A DNA stretch of 64,000 bases, taken from Rhabdophis nuchalis (lineage: Eukaryota > Chordata > Lepidosauria > Squamata > Natricidae). Under the pieces are notes generated by a model. That model saw only the letters and a list, made by a program, of their open reading frames with translations. It was not told where the DNA came from and searched no databases. Location of the stretch: NCBI GenBank assembly GCA_039707465.1, contig CM077644.1:202735962-202799961 (forward strand), written 5' to 3'. The first letter of the stretch is position 1. The number at the start of each line of letters is the position of its first letter. This document shows positions 23,476 through 36,197 of this stretch, piece after piece. Made by a program: the position numbers and the translations under genes.

Positions 23476-24082
23476 TACAGATGAAGTGTAACAAGGGCTG
23501 CTTGAGTTAAAGATACTTCAAGTAGTACTCAGCTCTTTGTACAGTTCTGTTCTCCCAAAAGTTTTCATTCCATTGAAAGGGTGTGACATCTGGAATGTCT
23601 TTACAAGAAAAAATAATGGAAGTATCTTTTTGTTTCTTTATGGGATTCTTTTTTTAAAAATCTAGGCTTGCCTTCATTTGTCCCTTCTCCTCCTGATTGT
23701 TCATATGAGCCAAGATTTGGAAATGCTACAATAAAAAAGAAATTGTTCTATACTTATTGCAAATTGTTTGAAATAGTTTTAACAAGTTAATCTAAGAGTT
23801 CTCTTTATGCCATAGACTATGTATTAAATAGATACATTTTTTATTCTTAATTTTTAACATAGCAGCCGGAAGCAAAATCCTAGATCATATATATTTCTGG
23901 ACACATTTCTTATAAGGCAAAGTTTTTTGCTTTTTAACTAGAATATTTTTTTAAAAACTATTTGCTTTGCAGAATGCATGATATTTTTCAAACAGTAGCT
24001 TGATAAACCATTTTCAATTTTTTACAAAACTTTACAAGAAAATGTCCTATTTGTAAACTTTATACAACTTTTTGCCTTGTAG

Positions 24083-24148
24083 ATCATCACTAAATATGTA
24101 TATGAATTACTGGAAGAAGAATGCCATTTGAAAAAAGTATATGTTCCA
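24083..24148 (+). CDS. FAM172A: FAM172A exon
   Basis: A 66-base exon of 22 codons encoding IITKYVYELLEEECHLKKVY then VP, in phase zero at both ends. Acceptor TTGCCTTGTAG, donor GTAAGT. It matches the remembered vertebrate protein with a few conservative changes. Confidence 0.95.
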
Positions 24149-26585
24149 GTAAGTTAATTTTTTCTTAAAGTACATTAAGTTGTAAAAATGAATGTAAGGA
24201 AATAAATTTTTATTATAACTTTTTGTAAAAAAAACCCCATTTCTGAACAATGACAATTCAGAAATTGTATTATTCCTTATGTTAAAGAACTCATTTGGTT
24301 TGATTTTTTTCTTAATTTTATGAATCTCGCTGGGAAATAGAAGTTCTTTATTTCGTTAATAACTAAACAAAGAGCTGTTCTGGATAGTGGTGGGAGTACA
24401 ATGCAACCAATGCTTGCCTCCAATGGCTGCTTCATTTTAGCTTAGTTTGGAAAAGAGTGAATTTATACACATGCATGTAATACAAGCTATATGTAATTTT
24501 TAAGCATGCCTTTAAGGTTAAATGCTTTATTCTAGATGTAAAGTGTACAGGATGAAATGTGCATCTATTGTACAGATAAGTCTCCAGATTAAGTCTCAAC
24601 TGTTGTGCAGATTTCATGATGGCAAGACCCATTTTCTCCTATTTGCTTTGATTCAGAACCCAGCAGTGCTCCAAATGTGTTGTATGTGCTTTAAACTAAA
24701 AAATTCTGAGGATAGAACATAGTCTTGAGCTTTTGAATGAAGTGAAATTTGACAATGAATCAACTAAAATTAATGATGCTATGCTGTAAAAATCCTTAAT
24801 GGATATTCTAAATTATCGGTTGTGGATAGAAAATCGGCAGTTCATCCAAACTTATATCTGCTTCTCTGTGATCAACACGATAGTTTCGCTTTTGAGATCA
24901 CTTGATAATCTCATTTCATGATGGATACTGTTGCAAATTTTATGGCACAAAAGGAAAGATGTTTTATGATTGAGCACATGTCTAATATTTGTATAATTAT
25001 TCTTTGATTTTTTTAAAAAAGTAAACATTTGTAAATGAAATCATGACCATAACAATGTGTGCCTAGTATCAGGATCATTTAAAAGAAAAGTGAGGAGTTT
25101 ATATAATTAAAATGAAAATTGCTAGAGAAATTCTCACCAAACTAGTTTAGTTTGTCAATAAAGCATGACTCTGTGCTACTACTACAACCTTTTTATAGCT
25201 ATAATTTAGTGAAAGTTTCATTTGATATTTGAAATCAACTTGAAGACAATTTGGTTTGAAGAATTTCCAAATGTAATTAAGATTGAAGTTGTAAAGGCTG
25301 ATTCTAAGCCTTGGTACATATTGACTAATTTATTTGTACAGATAGGTTAAGTAAATATTTTGTAATGCATGGATCTTTATAATGAATATTTCTCTCATAA
25401 TTTTATATTTGGCTCTCTAAATGGAATTTTTGTTATTACTGGTATGCAAAGTTATATAAGCATAATTCTCAGCTATCTGCAGAGGATAAGAGAAAGAGAA
25501 AGACAGACAGGGAGCCTCTAAGACAGGGATGTCAAACCCATGTTATCACGTGACGTATTGGGACTTTTCTCCCCTTCATTAAATCAGATGTGGGCATGGC
25601 CAACGTGTGACGCATCTGGTCTGCGGGCCATGAGTTTTATAGCCCTGCTCTAAGATGTGGTGGAGTGGAAAAAATGTATAAGTAAAAAACAAAATTGCTT
25701 TGAAAGTACAGCTTTTTAAAACCAGCCAACTGCCAGCCAGTAGCTGTGGAAAAAAACACCACAAAAATATTCTTCCTCCATCATCTTCCTAGGAAAGAAT
25801 AACATTGTTTATTATGTATCTAATTTAAAGTAATACATAGATTCACGATTGAACAAACATGATGTAAACCTGGCTTAATCCATAGCTAATATTCTTTCTT
25901 GGTTCATCAAGTCAGCTAATTTGTAGTAGAAACATTTCACATATTTATTATTTATTCACAAAAGGCTTATTGGATGGTAATGAGCTGGTTTGACTGCAGT
26001 TTTATATAGATTGGAACTACTAAAGAGTTACTCCATTCCTTGGGAATCTGCAGCAAATTATCAATGTAGGTAAATATGGGTATAAAGATAGAGGTCCATT
26101 GGGGATCTCTAGAGAAATGATACCCCTCCCCCCCAACGCAGAGCTTTATATTGCTACTTCTAATAAATGATTTAGCATACCATTTATTGTAGCACTGACT
26201 TCTACTTCTACATTTCATTAAGCATGATCTGTAAACTTAGCCATTCTCTCAATCTAACTAATCTCCAATATTCCATTTGTGGCTCTTTGAATAAAGGATA
26301 ATGTAGAAATCAAACAGCCAAATAAAAAGATGTCTACTGATAATGATGTATGGAAAATGATAGGTTTGGTCTACTGTTTGTTATTGAGGACGGTGTTTGT
26401 TCCCCCCCTCCCTCCCCCCCCCCTCTCATCTTAGGATAAGGCAGTATTGGTTAGAGGTTTATTTTTTATGTCAATCATAAATGCAATCTGAATTGCTGGT
26501 TGCAGCCATTGTTTTCTTCTGGTAACTATTTATTATGTCACCCTGTGTAATTTTTTATATTCACTAAATGTTGTTCTCATTTTAG
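24149..26585 (+). other. FAM172A: FAM172A intron (2.4 kb)
   Basis: Donor GTAAGT, acceptor TTCTCATTTTAG. The only repeat recognised is the hAT miniature element at 25524-25647. A C-rich run at 26402-26427 is a simple low-complexity patch. Confidence 0.85.
25524..25647. mobile_element. hAT miniature element, 124 bp
   Basis: Starts CAGGGATGTCAAACC and ends GAGTTTTATAGCCCTG, imperfect inverted repeats. CTCTAAGA occurs exactly on both sides (25516-25523 and 25648-25655), the 8-bp duplication of hAT transposition. Confidence 0.92.
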
Positions 26586-26777
26586 GTAGATGCAGAAGAG
26601 GCCGAACCTAGGAGTTTCATCTTTATGAGTGAGGATGCACTGATAAATCCTGATAAACTGATGATTTTAATTCAAGGCAGTGGTGTTGTCAGAGCAGGAC
26701 AGTGGGCAAGAAGACTTATTATAAATGAAGATCTGGATAGTGGCACTCAGATTCCTTATATTAAAAGAGCTATAGAG
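26586..26777 (+). CDS. FAM172A: FAM172A exon, start of the Arb2 hydrolase-like core
   Basis: A 192-base exon of 64 codons, phase zero on both sides, encoding [20 protein letters not shown], then [20 protein letters not shown] and [20 protein letters not shown]. Acceptor CATTTTAG, donor GTAAGT. In the remembered human protein the oxyanion-type motif is IHGSGV; here the His codon is replaced by CAA (Gln, 26673-26675). The next exon, expected to begin EGYGVIVLNPN, was not found before the right edge. Confidence 0.95.
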
Positions 26778-26860
26778 GTAAGTAATTATGGCTTTTGCTA
26801 AAACAGAGATGCACAACTCATCCCAAACTGTGTGCCATGCTTTGGTTTCTGGATGGTACA

Positions 26861-27246
26861 TAGGTAGTCCTCAACGTATAACCATAATTTAGCCTAAAAT
26901 TTTTGTTAATGAGACATTTGTTAAGTAAGTTTTGTTGCAATGTACAACCTTTCTTGCCACAGTTGTTAAATGAATCACTGCAGTTGGTAAATTAGTAATG
27001 TGGTTGTTAAGTGAATCTGGCTTTCCCATTGACTTTGCTTGTCAAAAGGTTGCAAAAGGTGATCACATGACCTTGGGACACAGCAACGGTCATAACTATG
27101 AACCAGTTGCCAAGCATCTGAATTTTGATCACATGGTTATGCTACAAAGGTTACAACTGTGAAAAACGGCCGTTAGTCGCTTTTTTCAATGCTATTGTAA
27201 CTTTGAATGGTCACTAAGTGAACAGTTGTAAGGTGAGGATTACCTA
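26861..27246. mobile_element. Miniature element, about 386 bp, sister of 15943-16345
   Basis: Starts TAGGTAGTCCTCAACG and ends GTGAGGATTACCTA, with TA on the right and CA on the left as flanks. The interior includes AAGTGAATCTGGCTTTCCC, GGTGATCACATGACCTTGG and AACGGTCATAACTATGAACC. No coding capacity. It is better preserved than the copy at 15943. Confidence 0.8.
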
Positions 27247-28894
27247 TACTGTATTGGAAGCCAATCTTAGCAAAATGCTAGATAAAGTCAGGACAGAAAT
27301 TAAACATGGTTGTTTTGAATTTAAATTGAATTTCAATTTAATATAGTTATTGTATTGGTACAAATTTAATAAGCGACCACTTATAGTACAGATTTAAATT
27401 TAACAACAACTTTTAGAGTTTTCTGAGAACTGTGAATAAAGCTTTTTAAGTGACCATACAAAGCTCAAAGGGTTCAGGGGAACCTCTCTTTAATGGGCTA
27501 ATTTGGGGATTAGTGTACATAATTCTGGGTATGTGTGTCATCTTAATACACATCAAGTGTGTCCTTATTGTTTTATTTTCAAGTCATGTATGCAATTTCT
27601 GTTGGGTTACAGAATCTTTAAATGTTGTATTGAAATTCGTTGTTACATGTATGGTTTAAAACAGAGAAATTAATGTAATGATTTGTTAAATTGGACCCTT
27701 TAAAAAAAATCATTTTACTAGCTTAAAAGGTTTAACTTACTTCTGTCTCAAATAAAAATGTTGTCTACCTATTATAAGAAGTAGATCTCAGCAGGCAGTT
27801 AAGCTCCTACGGTTTTATAAAGAAATGCATTTAAATACAGTATGTTTATATAAAGTATACAAGTGAACCAAGTGAACTTTCAGATGCTTAATACTAAATT
27901 TGCAGTGTTTTATAGTAATGTGTTGCTATTGATTTATGTAGGACAAAATCGGTGATTGAATTTATAATACTGCGTTACAAGGATTTTCTGATTAGTAGCA
28001 ATTAAATTTCTGATAAATTGATAATAGCACTTAATTTTCTTGAATTTTCTAAAACCTGTCCTTTGCAACACTTGTATTAACAAAACCCAGCAATAAAATT
28101 AACAGAAAAATAACAAGCAATGCAATACTTCTCATCAATAATAACAATAGCTAATTATTACTATCTACAAAAAAATCAACCCATGCTGACCCAATTCAAC
28201 TCAAATCACGTAGGAGATAATAGGAAGAGATAGCAATAACAGGAGGCATGGAAGTAAGATTAGATTCCCTACATACCAAGATGGAAAATTATGAATAGGA
28301 AAATAAAATTATATCCACCCCACCTATAGGGACTACCTCAGCTAGCAACCATTTGTAAGTACATAGGTAATAAAAAAAATTCAACTAATGCATGCATTTA
28401 TGACAAAATTCATGCACCTGACAACAATGTATGCCGGAGTGAAAATAATTATGGCATAGGTGTATGAGAAAGCTTTATCTTAATAACTGATCATTGTAGT
28501 CTCCCTCTCTCTCTTAGTCACATGATCACTTAGCAAACCTTTTGCTTTACAACCTGGTCACTGCATCAGAACTTGATTGCTAAATAAGGATGGGTATATA
28601 AAATATGTCTTTGTGAACAATAACTATTCCATAAGGAAAATTTGACAAGAAGTAAAAATTCTAGAATTTAAATCTAGCAAGCAAGAATATATTACATTAG
28701 TCACTATAGCCATATAATAGGATGGATTCTGTCGAATCCCAGGATTTTATGAGGAATGAATTCCATGGGACTGGAGGCAGAACATTGTGCAAGGGACTAA
28801 GGGAATAAAACTCACTTTTCTCTGCAAGAAATTAAGCTGCTTTAGCTCCTTGTGGAGAATTTTATCTTGCTTCTTCATCACTAAGGTATAACGG

Positions 28895-29006
28895 CCTCTG
28901 CCAACAAAAACGTAATCCTTCGTTGTTTCCAGGGCAGCCTTTTGGGCCAGATCTAAGTACCTTGCGGGCCGGATTCAGCCCGCGGGCCTTAAGTTTGGCA
29001 CCCCTG
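28895..29006. mobile_element. hAT-like right end
   Basis: GCGGGCCGGATTCAGCCCGC then TTAAGTTTGGCACCCCTG is the same right terminus seen at 25524-25647 and 53985-54018. No matching left end or 8-bp duplication was found, so the borders are uncertain. Confidence 0.5.
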
Positions 29007-29208
29007 TTCCAGAAAATAAACAACCTTCATTTTTGCATATTTCTATAAAATCTTTTTTGTTGATTGCAATATATTAGATTCATTCCAGTCTATTCCAGTA
29101 AAATGTGTTAGTACTCAAGATTAGATAAAGCATTTGGGTAATTATTAGTAAGGCCCAATATATCATCTGTTTAATAATAATAATGCACTTCCACTTCAAT
29201 CCACTACC

Positions 29209-29325
29209 ATGTTTCCCCGAAAATATGACATGTCCTGAAAATAAGGCCATGCCATATTTTTCAGGTCAGCAAAAATATAAGCCCTCCTCTGAAAATAAGC
29301 CCCTTGGCTTATTTAATTCGTAAAG
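29209..29325. mobile_element. Fragment of a TTTCCCCGAAAATA-ended repeat
   Basis: Begins CATGTTTCCCCGAAAATATG and contains the internal echoes CCTGAAAATAAGGCC and CTGAAAATAAGCCCC. The left end has the same layout as the two TA-flanked elements (a pyrimidine step followed by ATAAGAC-like sequence). The right end is missing. Confidence 0.45.
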
Positions 29326-30289
29326 ACTTGAGCAGAAGGAATAAAATAAAGAAATAATGGGAAATCCATTTTCTTTGTCACCAGACGCTCCAGAAATTTA
29401 GTCTGTACATGTTAATGCTTTTTGCAAATCTAACCTAGCCAAGACTGTCTTTTCAAGATCTCAGAGTGAATTGCTGAAATAATATGCTAATAATTTAATA
29501 TTAGATTAGAGGTTTGGTGTTTCTCATAAAATCAGATTGTGTGGAATATATTATTTATTTGATTTATTTGTATAATGCAAAGTCAATGATTCAAGATACT
29601 TTATACTCTTAAAAAATATAAACTAAATCATAACATCAATACAAAATAAAACAGATATATAAATACACTGCAGTAATATAGTATTAACTTGCCTTGGATC
29701 ACATAACTGTCAAAGGACCTATGGAATAGTTCTACCTTAACAACCTTCATAAAACACACCAGAGTTGACACCAATCTGACTTCTGGAGTAGAGAAACTAT
29801 TATAAAAGAATATCTACTCTAATCCTGTTTGTTCCTGTGTTTTTACCTCCATGAAATCATTCATCTTATAACGGTCTTTCTTTGCATATTTACACAAAAT
29901 GTCCATATAATACATTTTGTCTTGAAATACTCTTCTATACACTTTTGGAGTTTTGGAGACTTAAATTAATTTATAGTAATTGTTATATTATGAGTTGGGG
30001 ATAGGTAATCATTTTATGCGTTGATAAATAGAGGAATGTGGTCTTGTTCTTGTTACACAAAGATTTTCTTCTCTCTTTTCAACCCAAACACATTCTCCAT
30101 TTTTATTACGCACAGATTTTGAGGATATATGAGTGAGGAAGAGGGGTAATGAGACTAAGAAGGAGTGCCATTGCCAGAAAACCCTTTTTCATTTCAACTA
30201 GCAAGATACAAATATTAAGGAAACAAATTTCATGAAATATGCAGAGCATTAAGTGTCAATTTAATAAATACATTTTATTAGGAATACAC

Positions 30290-30780
30290 TGCAGTGTCTG
30301 TGGAATTTAGATTGAATTAATGAATTTCCAAAAGACGGCTACATGGATATTTCTCACAATTGGATTTATGTTGAGAATTTGTCATAGTTTTGGGTAAGCT
30401 TAGAAAAAGTGGCTCACGGAAAAGTAAGGAAAATAGTTAAATTCTCATTGACAGACTATATGAAGCCACATTGCCCCCCAAGCCAGTAGAACAAAACAAT
30501 GAGATGACAGCTCTAGTGTTTGAAGAGAGGTTGTTAATGACAGCTTATTCCTTTATGATTTCAACTCTTGACAGAAGACAGGTCTGCTTGTTGCATCACG
30601 GCAGATGTATCATTACCTCCTGGCCCTGTCATGACTGAATTGGAATAAAACCACTTGCAGTTCTGAAAATCCAATTACTTTGTGGAAGTTTGGGAACACT
30701 GTCTATGATTCGTGTGCAAAGTAGCATAAGGCTCATTGCAATGGCTCTACTTGAATTTTAATAGTGGTGTAAACTTTCAG
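30290..30780. other. Candidate conserved non-coding block
   Basis: A non-repetitive, GC-moderate stretch with no open frame, containing GAAGAGAGGTTGTTAATGAC, GGTCTGCTTGTTGCATCACG and TCATTACCTCCTGGCCCTG. It stands out from its AT-rich surroundings. FAM172A introns in other vertebrates are known for conserved non-coding sequence near NR2F1; that this block is one is inference only. Confidence 0.3.
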
Positions 30781-31480
30781 ATTTTGAAGATAATGGGAAT
30801 GAATACATGATCAATATATATTAGTGAAGCTGTTACAATGGGATGTGATTTGTAGTATTGTTTTGTTAGTATTCTTGCACAGTCTTGATGTTTTTAAAAG
30901 TATTTCTTCAGTTTTAATAACCCTCATGTTTAAATACGGAAAAAATATTCCTAGCAACTACTGATATTTTTTTATTGTTTTAAGAATTAGATGGCATTTT
31001 CCTTAATTCATTTGGATATTGTAATTCTATATTATTAATATCTTGTAAGGGATACCTCATAGTGATTCTGGATATTAAAGAGAGAGGGGGAGATGCAGAT
31101 TTATGTAGGTATATAAAAAGCCTTGCTGATTTAGGTATGATTAGAATTTCAAGTAAGTGAGGTAAGTTTAAATGCAGAGAATACAAATACAAAAATTGTT
31201 CATGTTTAATCACTCCGAAATCTTTTTCAAATCTGGTTTTCTCTCTAGCTTTGTCCTATGATATCCATGATTTGTGATCCTCCTGCACTTTTTATTTTAT
31301 TTTAACAGCTGGCCTCTTTTCTGTGTTGCTTCTGCCTTTCATATCATCTGATGTGGCTTAAATTAATGAATCAAAGCCAGTTTGGGAAGGAGGCAGTGTT
31401 TAAGATTGTAAAGGAAGTGAATCTCTAGGCAGAAGATAACCCTTCTTGCAGTTACAATCAATGCACTTGACACTTTATTT

Positions 31481-31562
31481 GTTTTATTTTATTCAAATTT
31501 ATTTTATTTTATTCAAATTTATACCCCGCACCTTCTCCAAAAAGGACCCAGGGCGGTGCCCT
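31481..31562 (-). mobile_element. L2-type LINE 3' tail
   Basis: Minus-strand 3' end only: CCGCCCTGGGTCCTTTTTGG, then the GGTATAAATTTGAATAAAA block duplicated (TTTATTCAAATTTA twice). It is the same subfamily as the copy split by the element at 38813-39819, sharing the CCCCGCACCTTCTCC variant. Confidence 0.8.
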
Positions 31563-33325
31563 TTCAAAGGCAAGAGGAACTATAATTTGCTCAGGGGTTA
31601 AACTTTTTAAATAACGTCTCCAGGGAAATCTGCTATCAATAAGATGTAATAATTAATTGAACATTTTATTATCCTGGACTAAAATGAAAAAAAATCTTTA
31701 ACTTTTTGTTTACATTCTTAACTTTTTTTAAAAATTAAAATCTTTCTGCTGTGTGAAGGTGTAATAAAATAATCTTTGTTCCTTCTGTAATCAATGCTCA
31801 TGCTTTTCATACACGTGGCAGAATGCATTGTCACTAAACACAATGTGGAACTAATACGAATTATTTTCTGCAACATGTAGCAATATTTAAATGGATATTT
31901 GTACTGATAAATATTAAATACAATATGGAACATGTAGAAAATACAAAAATGGGAAGGTAACCCATTTTGAAATATCTGCTTCTTTGTTTGAACATAGAGC
32001 CTTCTGTTTCTTTCTACATTTGACATGAAATGTGTGATTTTCAAATCTCAGAAATACATGCATTCCTCAAGATAATAAAATACACTAAATATGGATTACA
32101 TCATGCAAGAACTGGTTCAGTATGAAAGAGTCCTGCCAATCTTTATTTCTTCAATATTGCACTTTTTAGAAACTAAAAAAAATTACTAATGTGGTTTGAA
32201 AGAGTAACTCTGCATGCTTCAGTAGATATGTAACATGAATATTTCATAGATTCAGAATTGATTGCTTTATCTCTATGATGTTTTAAAACAGTTAATAAGT
32301 ATACATACATTCATTGCTTTCTTGTCAAAAAGTACCCACTGCAATGCACGGTTTCATAATTGCACAGCAACATCAGAAATAAGAACAAGATAATAACTCA
32401 GGACAGAAAGCTAACACTAACACAGTTTCGCAGTGGCACGGGTTTCATGTTTTCCACTGGTTAGGCAATTTCACATAGAACTGGTGGCTATATTTGTAGT
32501 ATAGAAGGTATAACAATTTGCAGAGAATTTTGTTGTTGAGTTTGAGATTTGTGCATGTCATTAGATTCTGCTTTCCAAAGGTATGTTGGTACCTTCAGGC
32601 AGTGACTTCTAGTGCTTCATTGTCTTTCACAATGCTTCAGGAAGGATTTGCATTTTGGCTTTTAATGGCCAAGGCCAGTCCACAGGATGTGGTCAGAAAA
32701 CTGAAGATGGCAGCTGGACAGTATGATTGAAGTTTTTCTGTTTTTAATATGCATTGCATGTACAAACAGTGGGAGCTTTGATCACACTGTCACAGTTTAT
32801 TTTATTTTTTTATAATACCCTGTGGATTCCCTTATATATAAAACTCCTAAATAATCTCCTTCTTTTATTAATTTTAGATGTGGGGAAGTTACAAGAATTT
32901 TAATGCAAATACTTTGGTAATTCGGCCCACCCATATGAAAAGGGGAAAGAAAGATTGTTTGTTGTCTTGTTGTCTACGGAGTTGCATCATCTTCACCATT
33001 GCAGACCTTTTGCAAGTGTTTATTAAAATTTCTCAGAATGAATCAGCCGTGAATCAGATTTCTGGCAACGAATTTATAAACTTTCTTTGGCAGACCTGTA
33101 ATCTGGAAGACTGTCAGTTTATAATTTTGTCAATTTTATTCTATATTTAAAATATTTGATAATTGGCTAATATTTCCCATAAATGTTTAAATGCCAATTC
33201 CAATGAACCATGTTCAGGATTTTCTGTAGCTAATAAAGCGAAAATAAGACCAGGGAATACAACAAAGAGATAAAAATATGCTGATTGAAAAGAAGAGCTG
33301 AAAAACATTCTTTGATTTATTAGAA

Positions 33326-33631
33326 CAGGGTGGTCAATCTCAAGGCCCGGGGGCCGGATCTGGCCCACAGGGTGCTTAGATCTGGCTGCTCTGGAAACAG
33401 TGAAGGACCAGTCCATGATGTCTGCCAGCGAAAACACTCCGGAGCTCTATTTTTGCTGGCAGAGGCTTGCAGGAGGCCATCATAGCCAAAAACGGAGCTT
33501 GGGAGCCTGTTTTCTCTGGCAGAGCACTCGGGCCACCACAGCTGTCCCCGACATGAGTGACACTGAGCTGGCCACGCCCAGCCCACCCCGCCGCCCCCAG
33601 GTCAAACATAACCCTGAGTTTGAAACCCATG
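33326..33631. mobile_element. hAT miniature element, 306 bp
   Basis: Starts CAGGGTGGTCAATCTCAAGG and ends GAGTTTGAAACCCATG. TATTAGAA is repeated exactly at 33318-33325 and 33632-33639. GC-rich interior with GGGGGCCGGATCTGGCCC. The open frames across it are accidental. Confidence 0.92.
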
Positions 33632-35079
33632 TATTAGAATATTAGCTGTGGAATAAAAATCAAGTATTTCTATCACCCATAGCAAACTCATTGCTGTAAC
33701 TAATCATGAAATACATCTACTACAGGGATTCTCATACAAAAATTATGTAATATCATAATCATCTGAAAACAATGTCCTTTTAAATATAATCTGTCATCTT
33801 TGATTTAAAAATCCTTTATAAAATCAAATAACAACAGAAGAACAAACTGTAGGTGTTGATAATTGTCTTTTTTTTCCTTGAAATTACCAAATTACAACAT
33901 GAAAACATTTCCAGTGAGAGATGTAATAGGTCATTTGCAGCTGCAGGCGTTTTTTCTCCTTCAGGATGGGCTTGTTTAGTTTCTCTCACTTTCTGCCTGT
34001 GGCATTGTATAGTGAAATTCAGACATGTTCTTCCCCTCCAGGGAATCTCTAGGGTTGAGGATAATTTATACAAAATTAATAAAAAGTGCTTCTTTTTCAT
34101 TATAAACATTCCAATGGTATTGCTATAAAAATTTCTTGCAATAAAAAAACATTATCTAGAAAACATATGTTACATGAAAGCAATATCCCTGCTCTCAAAT
34201 TTACAAAGTAAAAGAGTATGGAGAGGGAACATATGATTAAGAGACATTACAGATGATTCCAAAACCCAGGTAGTGAAGTTCACTGAATAATAATGTTGAA
34301 AATGTAAGAAATGTGTGGACAGAAGTCATACTAAGGAAAATATTCTCAATGTGTGGTGACTTTGGTGATTATCAAATCTCAAATTTATCTATTAACTTTG
34401 GGTAACATAAAATTTTATATTTGTATCTAAAAGCTGAATTATATTTGTCCAAATGTATTTATGAAATAAAAATTCCATAACTCTTACTATAATCACCTAA
34501 GATTTGAACCATATCACTGTGAATTATCATAATTACGGTTAGAAAATCTTGGCATTGAAGCTTTCTGAAGCGTTCTGGGAACTCTTTTTCCACCAACATA
34601 TTTCCATGAGGGGTACTTGTTTTAATGTAAAAAAAGAAAAGGTGAACAGAAATAAATTGCTGGGTCATTTGCAGTTTATAACGTTATATTCAAATTGTGA
34701 TATTGTTGATTTCTTTGTCTAGAAAAAAAACCTATGCTATTAGATTGAATTCAAAATTCTTTTACATTGGCAGTTAATATTAAGTTGATTAAATACCAAG
34801 TTGGTAAATAGTAAGACTGCCCTTAGCTTTCCTGCTTAGGCTTGGTCATAATCAGAAATCCAGAAAACTGAGCTAAAATGTAGTCTGAATTACAGTCAGA
34901 GGGTCATTGTGTTGTAGTGAAATCATCAACACGTATGGTTTAAAAAGGAGCAGAGTGTTTCTGGTGTTGTTCCAAATAGAGAATTCTGGGCAGCAACATC
35001 TCTTAAATTGAATTTGCATCAGGTACAGATAATCAATGGCATCTTTGCTATGTAAGAAACCTCACAGATCTCTTCTGTT

Positions 35080-35700
35080 CTAGTGCTTTAGTCCTGGACC
35101 CACCGCACCCACCACATGCACTGTAACTTCCAGTTGATGTGAATGTTTCACCCATGAACTCATGTCAGTCTCTGGGAGCCTGAGCCGACAATCACAAGAA
35201 AACACAGCTTGAGAAAATTCTGGAAGAAATTCTGGAAGAAATGAACTGTACTCTTCGATCAGAGTTCATGCTGGACCGTAGCCCTAAGACAGCATTGATT
35301 TATCTAGCCTAGCAAAAATAGGGATGGAGCAATCATCCTTTCTCTCCTCAATTTCCCAGTGGTTCTCAATGTTACCAACATGGTATCCTTTTGGAATACT
35401 GTAGGAATTGACTCTGGGGATATAGTGTTGCATTGGATGTCCCCATTTCTCCAAATTTCAGTTGATATTGATGAAGAACAAATTGAACCCCAAATCCTTG
35501 ATCTCTTGCCACAGAACCTTATTTTCTTGCCTCTCGTATTTAACACCTATATGAAGCCACTAGGTGAACACATCTGTCAGCAAAAGAGCAGGGGCCATCA
35601 GTGCACTTGTGATACCTATTGATATATCTCAACCCAGCCTGGATGAGTAATTTTGTCAAGTTATTGTTCCAGTGCATAAAAGCTTTGCAGAAGGAATAAG
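35080..35700 (+). mobile_element. Old L2-type reverse-transcriptase relic
   Basis: The frame 35359-35622 contains LIFLPLVFNTYMKPLGEHI, which corresponds to the LFNxYMKPLGE motif before the YADD box of L2-type reverse transcriptases (compare the minus-strand copy at 36850-36890). Surrounding sequence is too eroded to follow. Confidence 0.6.
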
Positions 35701-36197
35701 CTTAAAATCAACTCCATCAAAATTAAGTGGTTATAAACTCACTTATCCATGGAGGTTCCAGTTCTAGTTTGAACCAGAGTAGCAATTCCCCAGGTGAAAG
35801 TGATGTCAGTTTTAGGGTCTTCCCAGATTTGTGGTTCCAGCTCAAAGAGGAGTTAGCAACTGAGTTATGGGAGGCTTTGTATGGAAATTTAATTGGCCAA
35901 TTGTGCTTAATACTGGACTGAGAGCCTCTTCTCTCTGATACTGGTCAATTTCTTTGGTTTTCAATGTATTTTATACATCTCCCAAGAAGTTGATTGGCTT
36001 TAAAAATGTGAGTAGGCAATCAATCAAGGTCAGATAATATGAATATTGGTAATGCTATTAGGCAACACCACACATAGAGTGGATGCTTAAAATACTTTCT
36101 TAAGTTTCTGCAATTTTCAGGAACTTTTAATGCAACTTCACAAGAATTGGTAAAACTGCTTTAATTTCCCCAACAGGATAAATCATCACATATAATT

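Larger units (their letters stand above)
15264..24082 (+). other. FAM172A: FAM172A intron (8.8 kb)
   Basis: Donor GTATAT, acceptor TTTTTGCCTTGTAG. Repeats are listed separately: the TA-type element 15943-16345, the split CR1 19075-21780 with its hAT guests, the L2 22245-22770, the hAT miniature element 22851-22987 and the SINE 23305-23475. 16350-19070 and 23480-24080 hold nothing that I recognise. Confidence 0.85.

Noticed and set aside
32518..33150. Two frames of 70 and 90 codons in one region
   Set aside because: No recognisable motif, no splice-site context and ordinary AT-rich composition.
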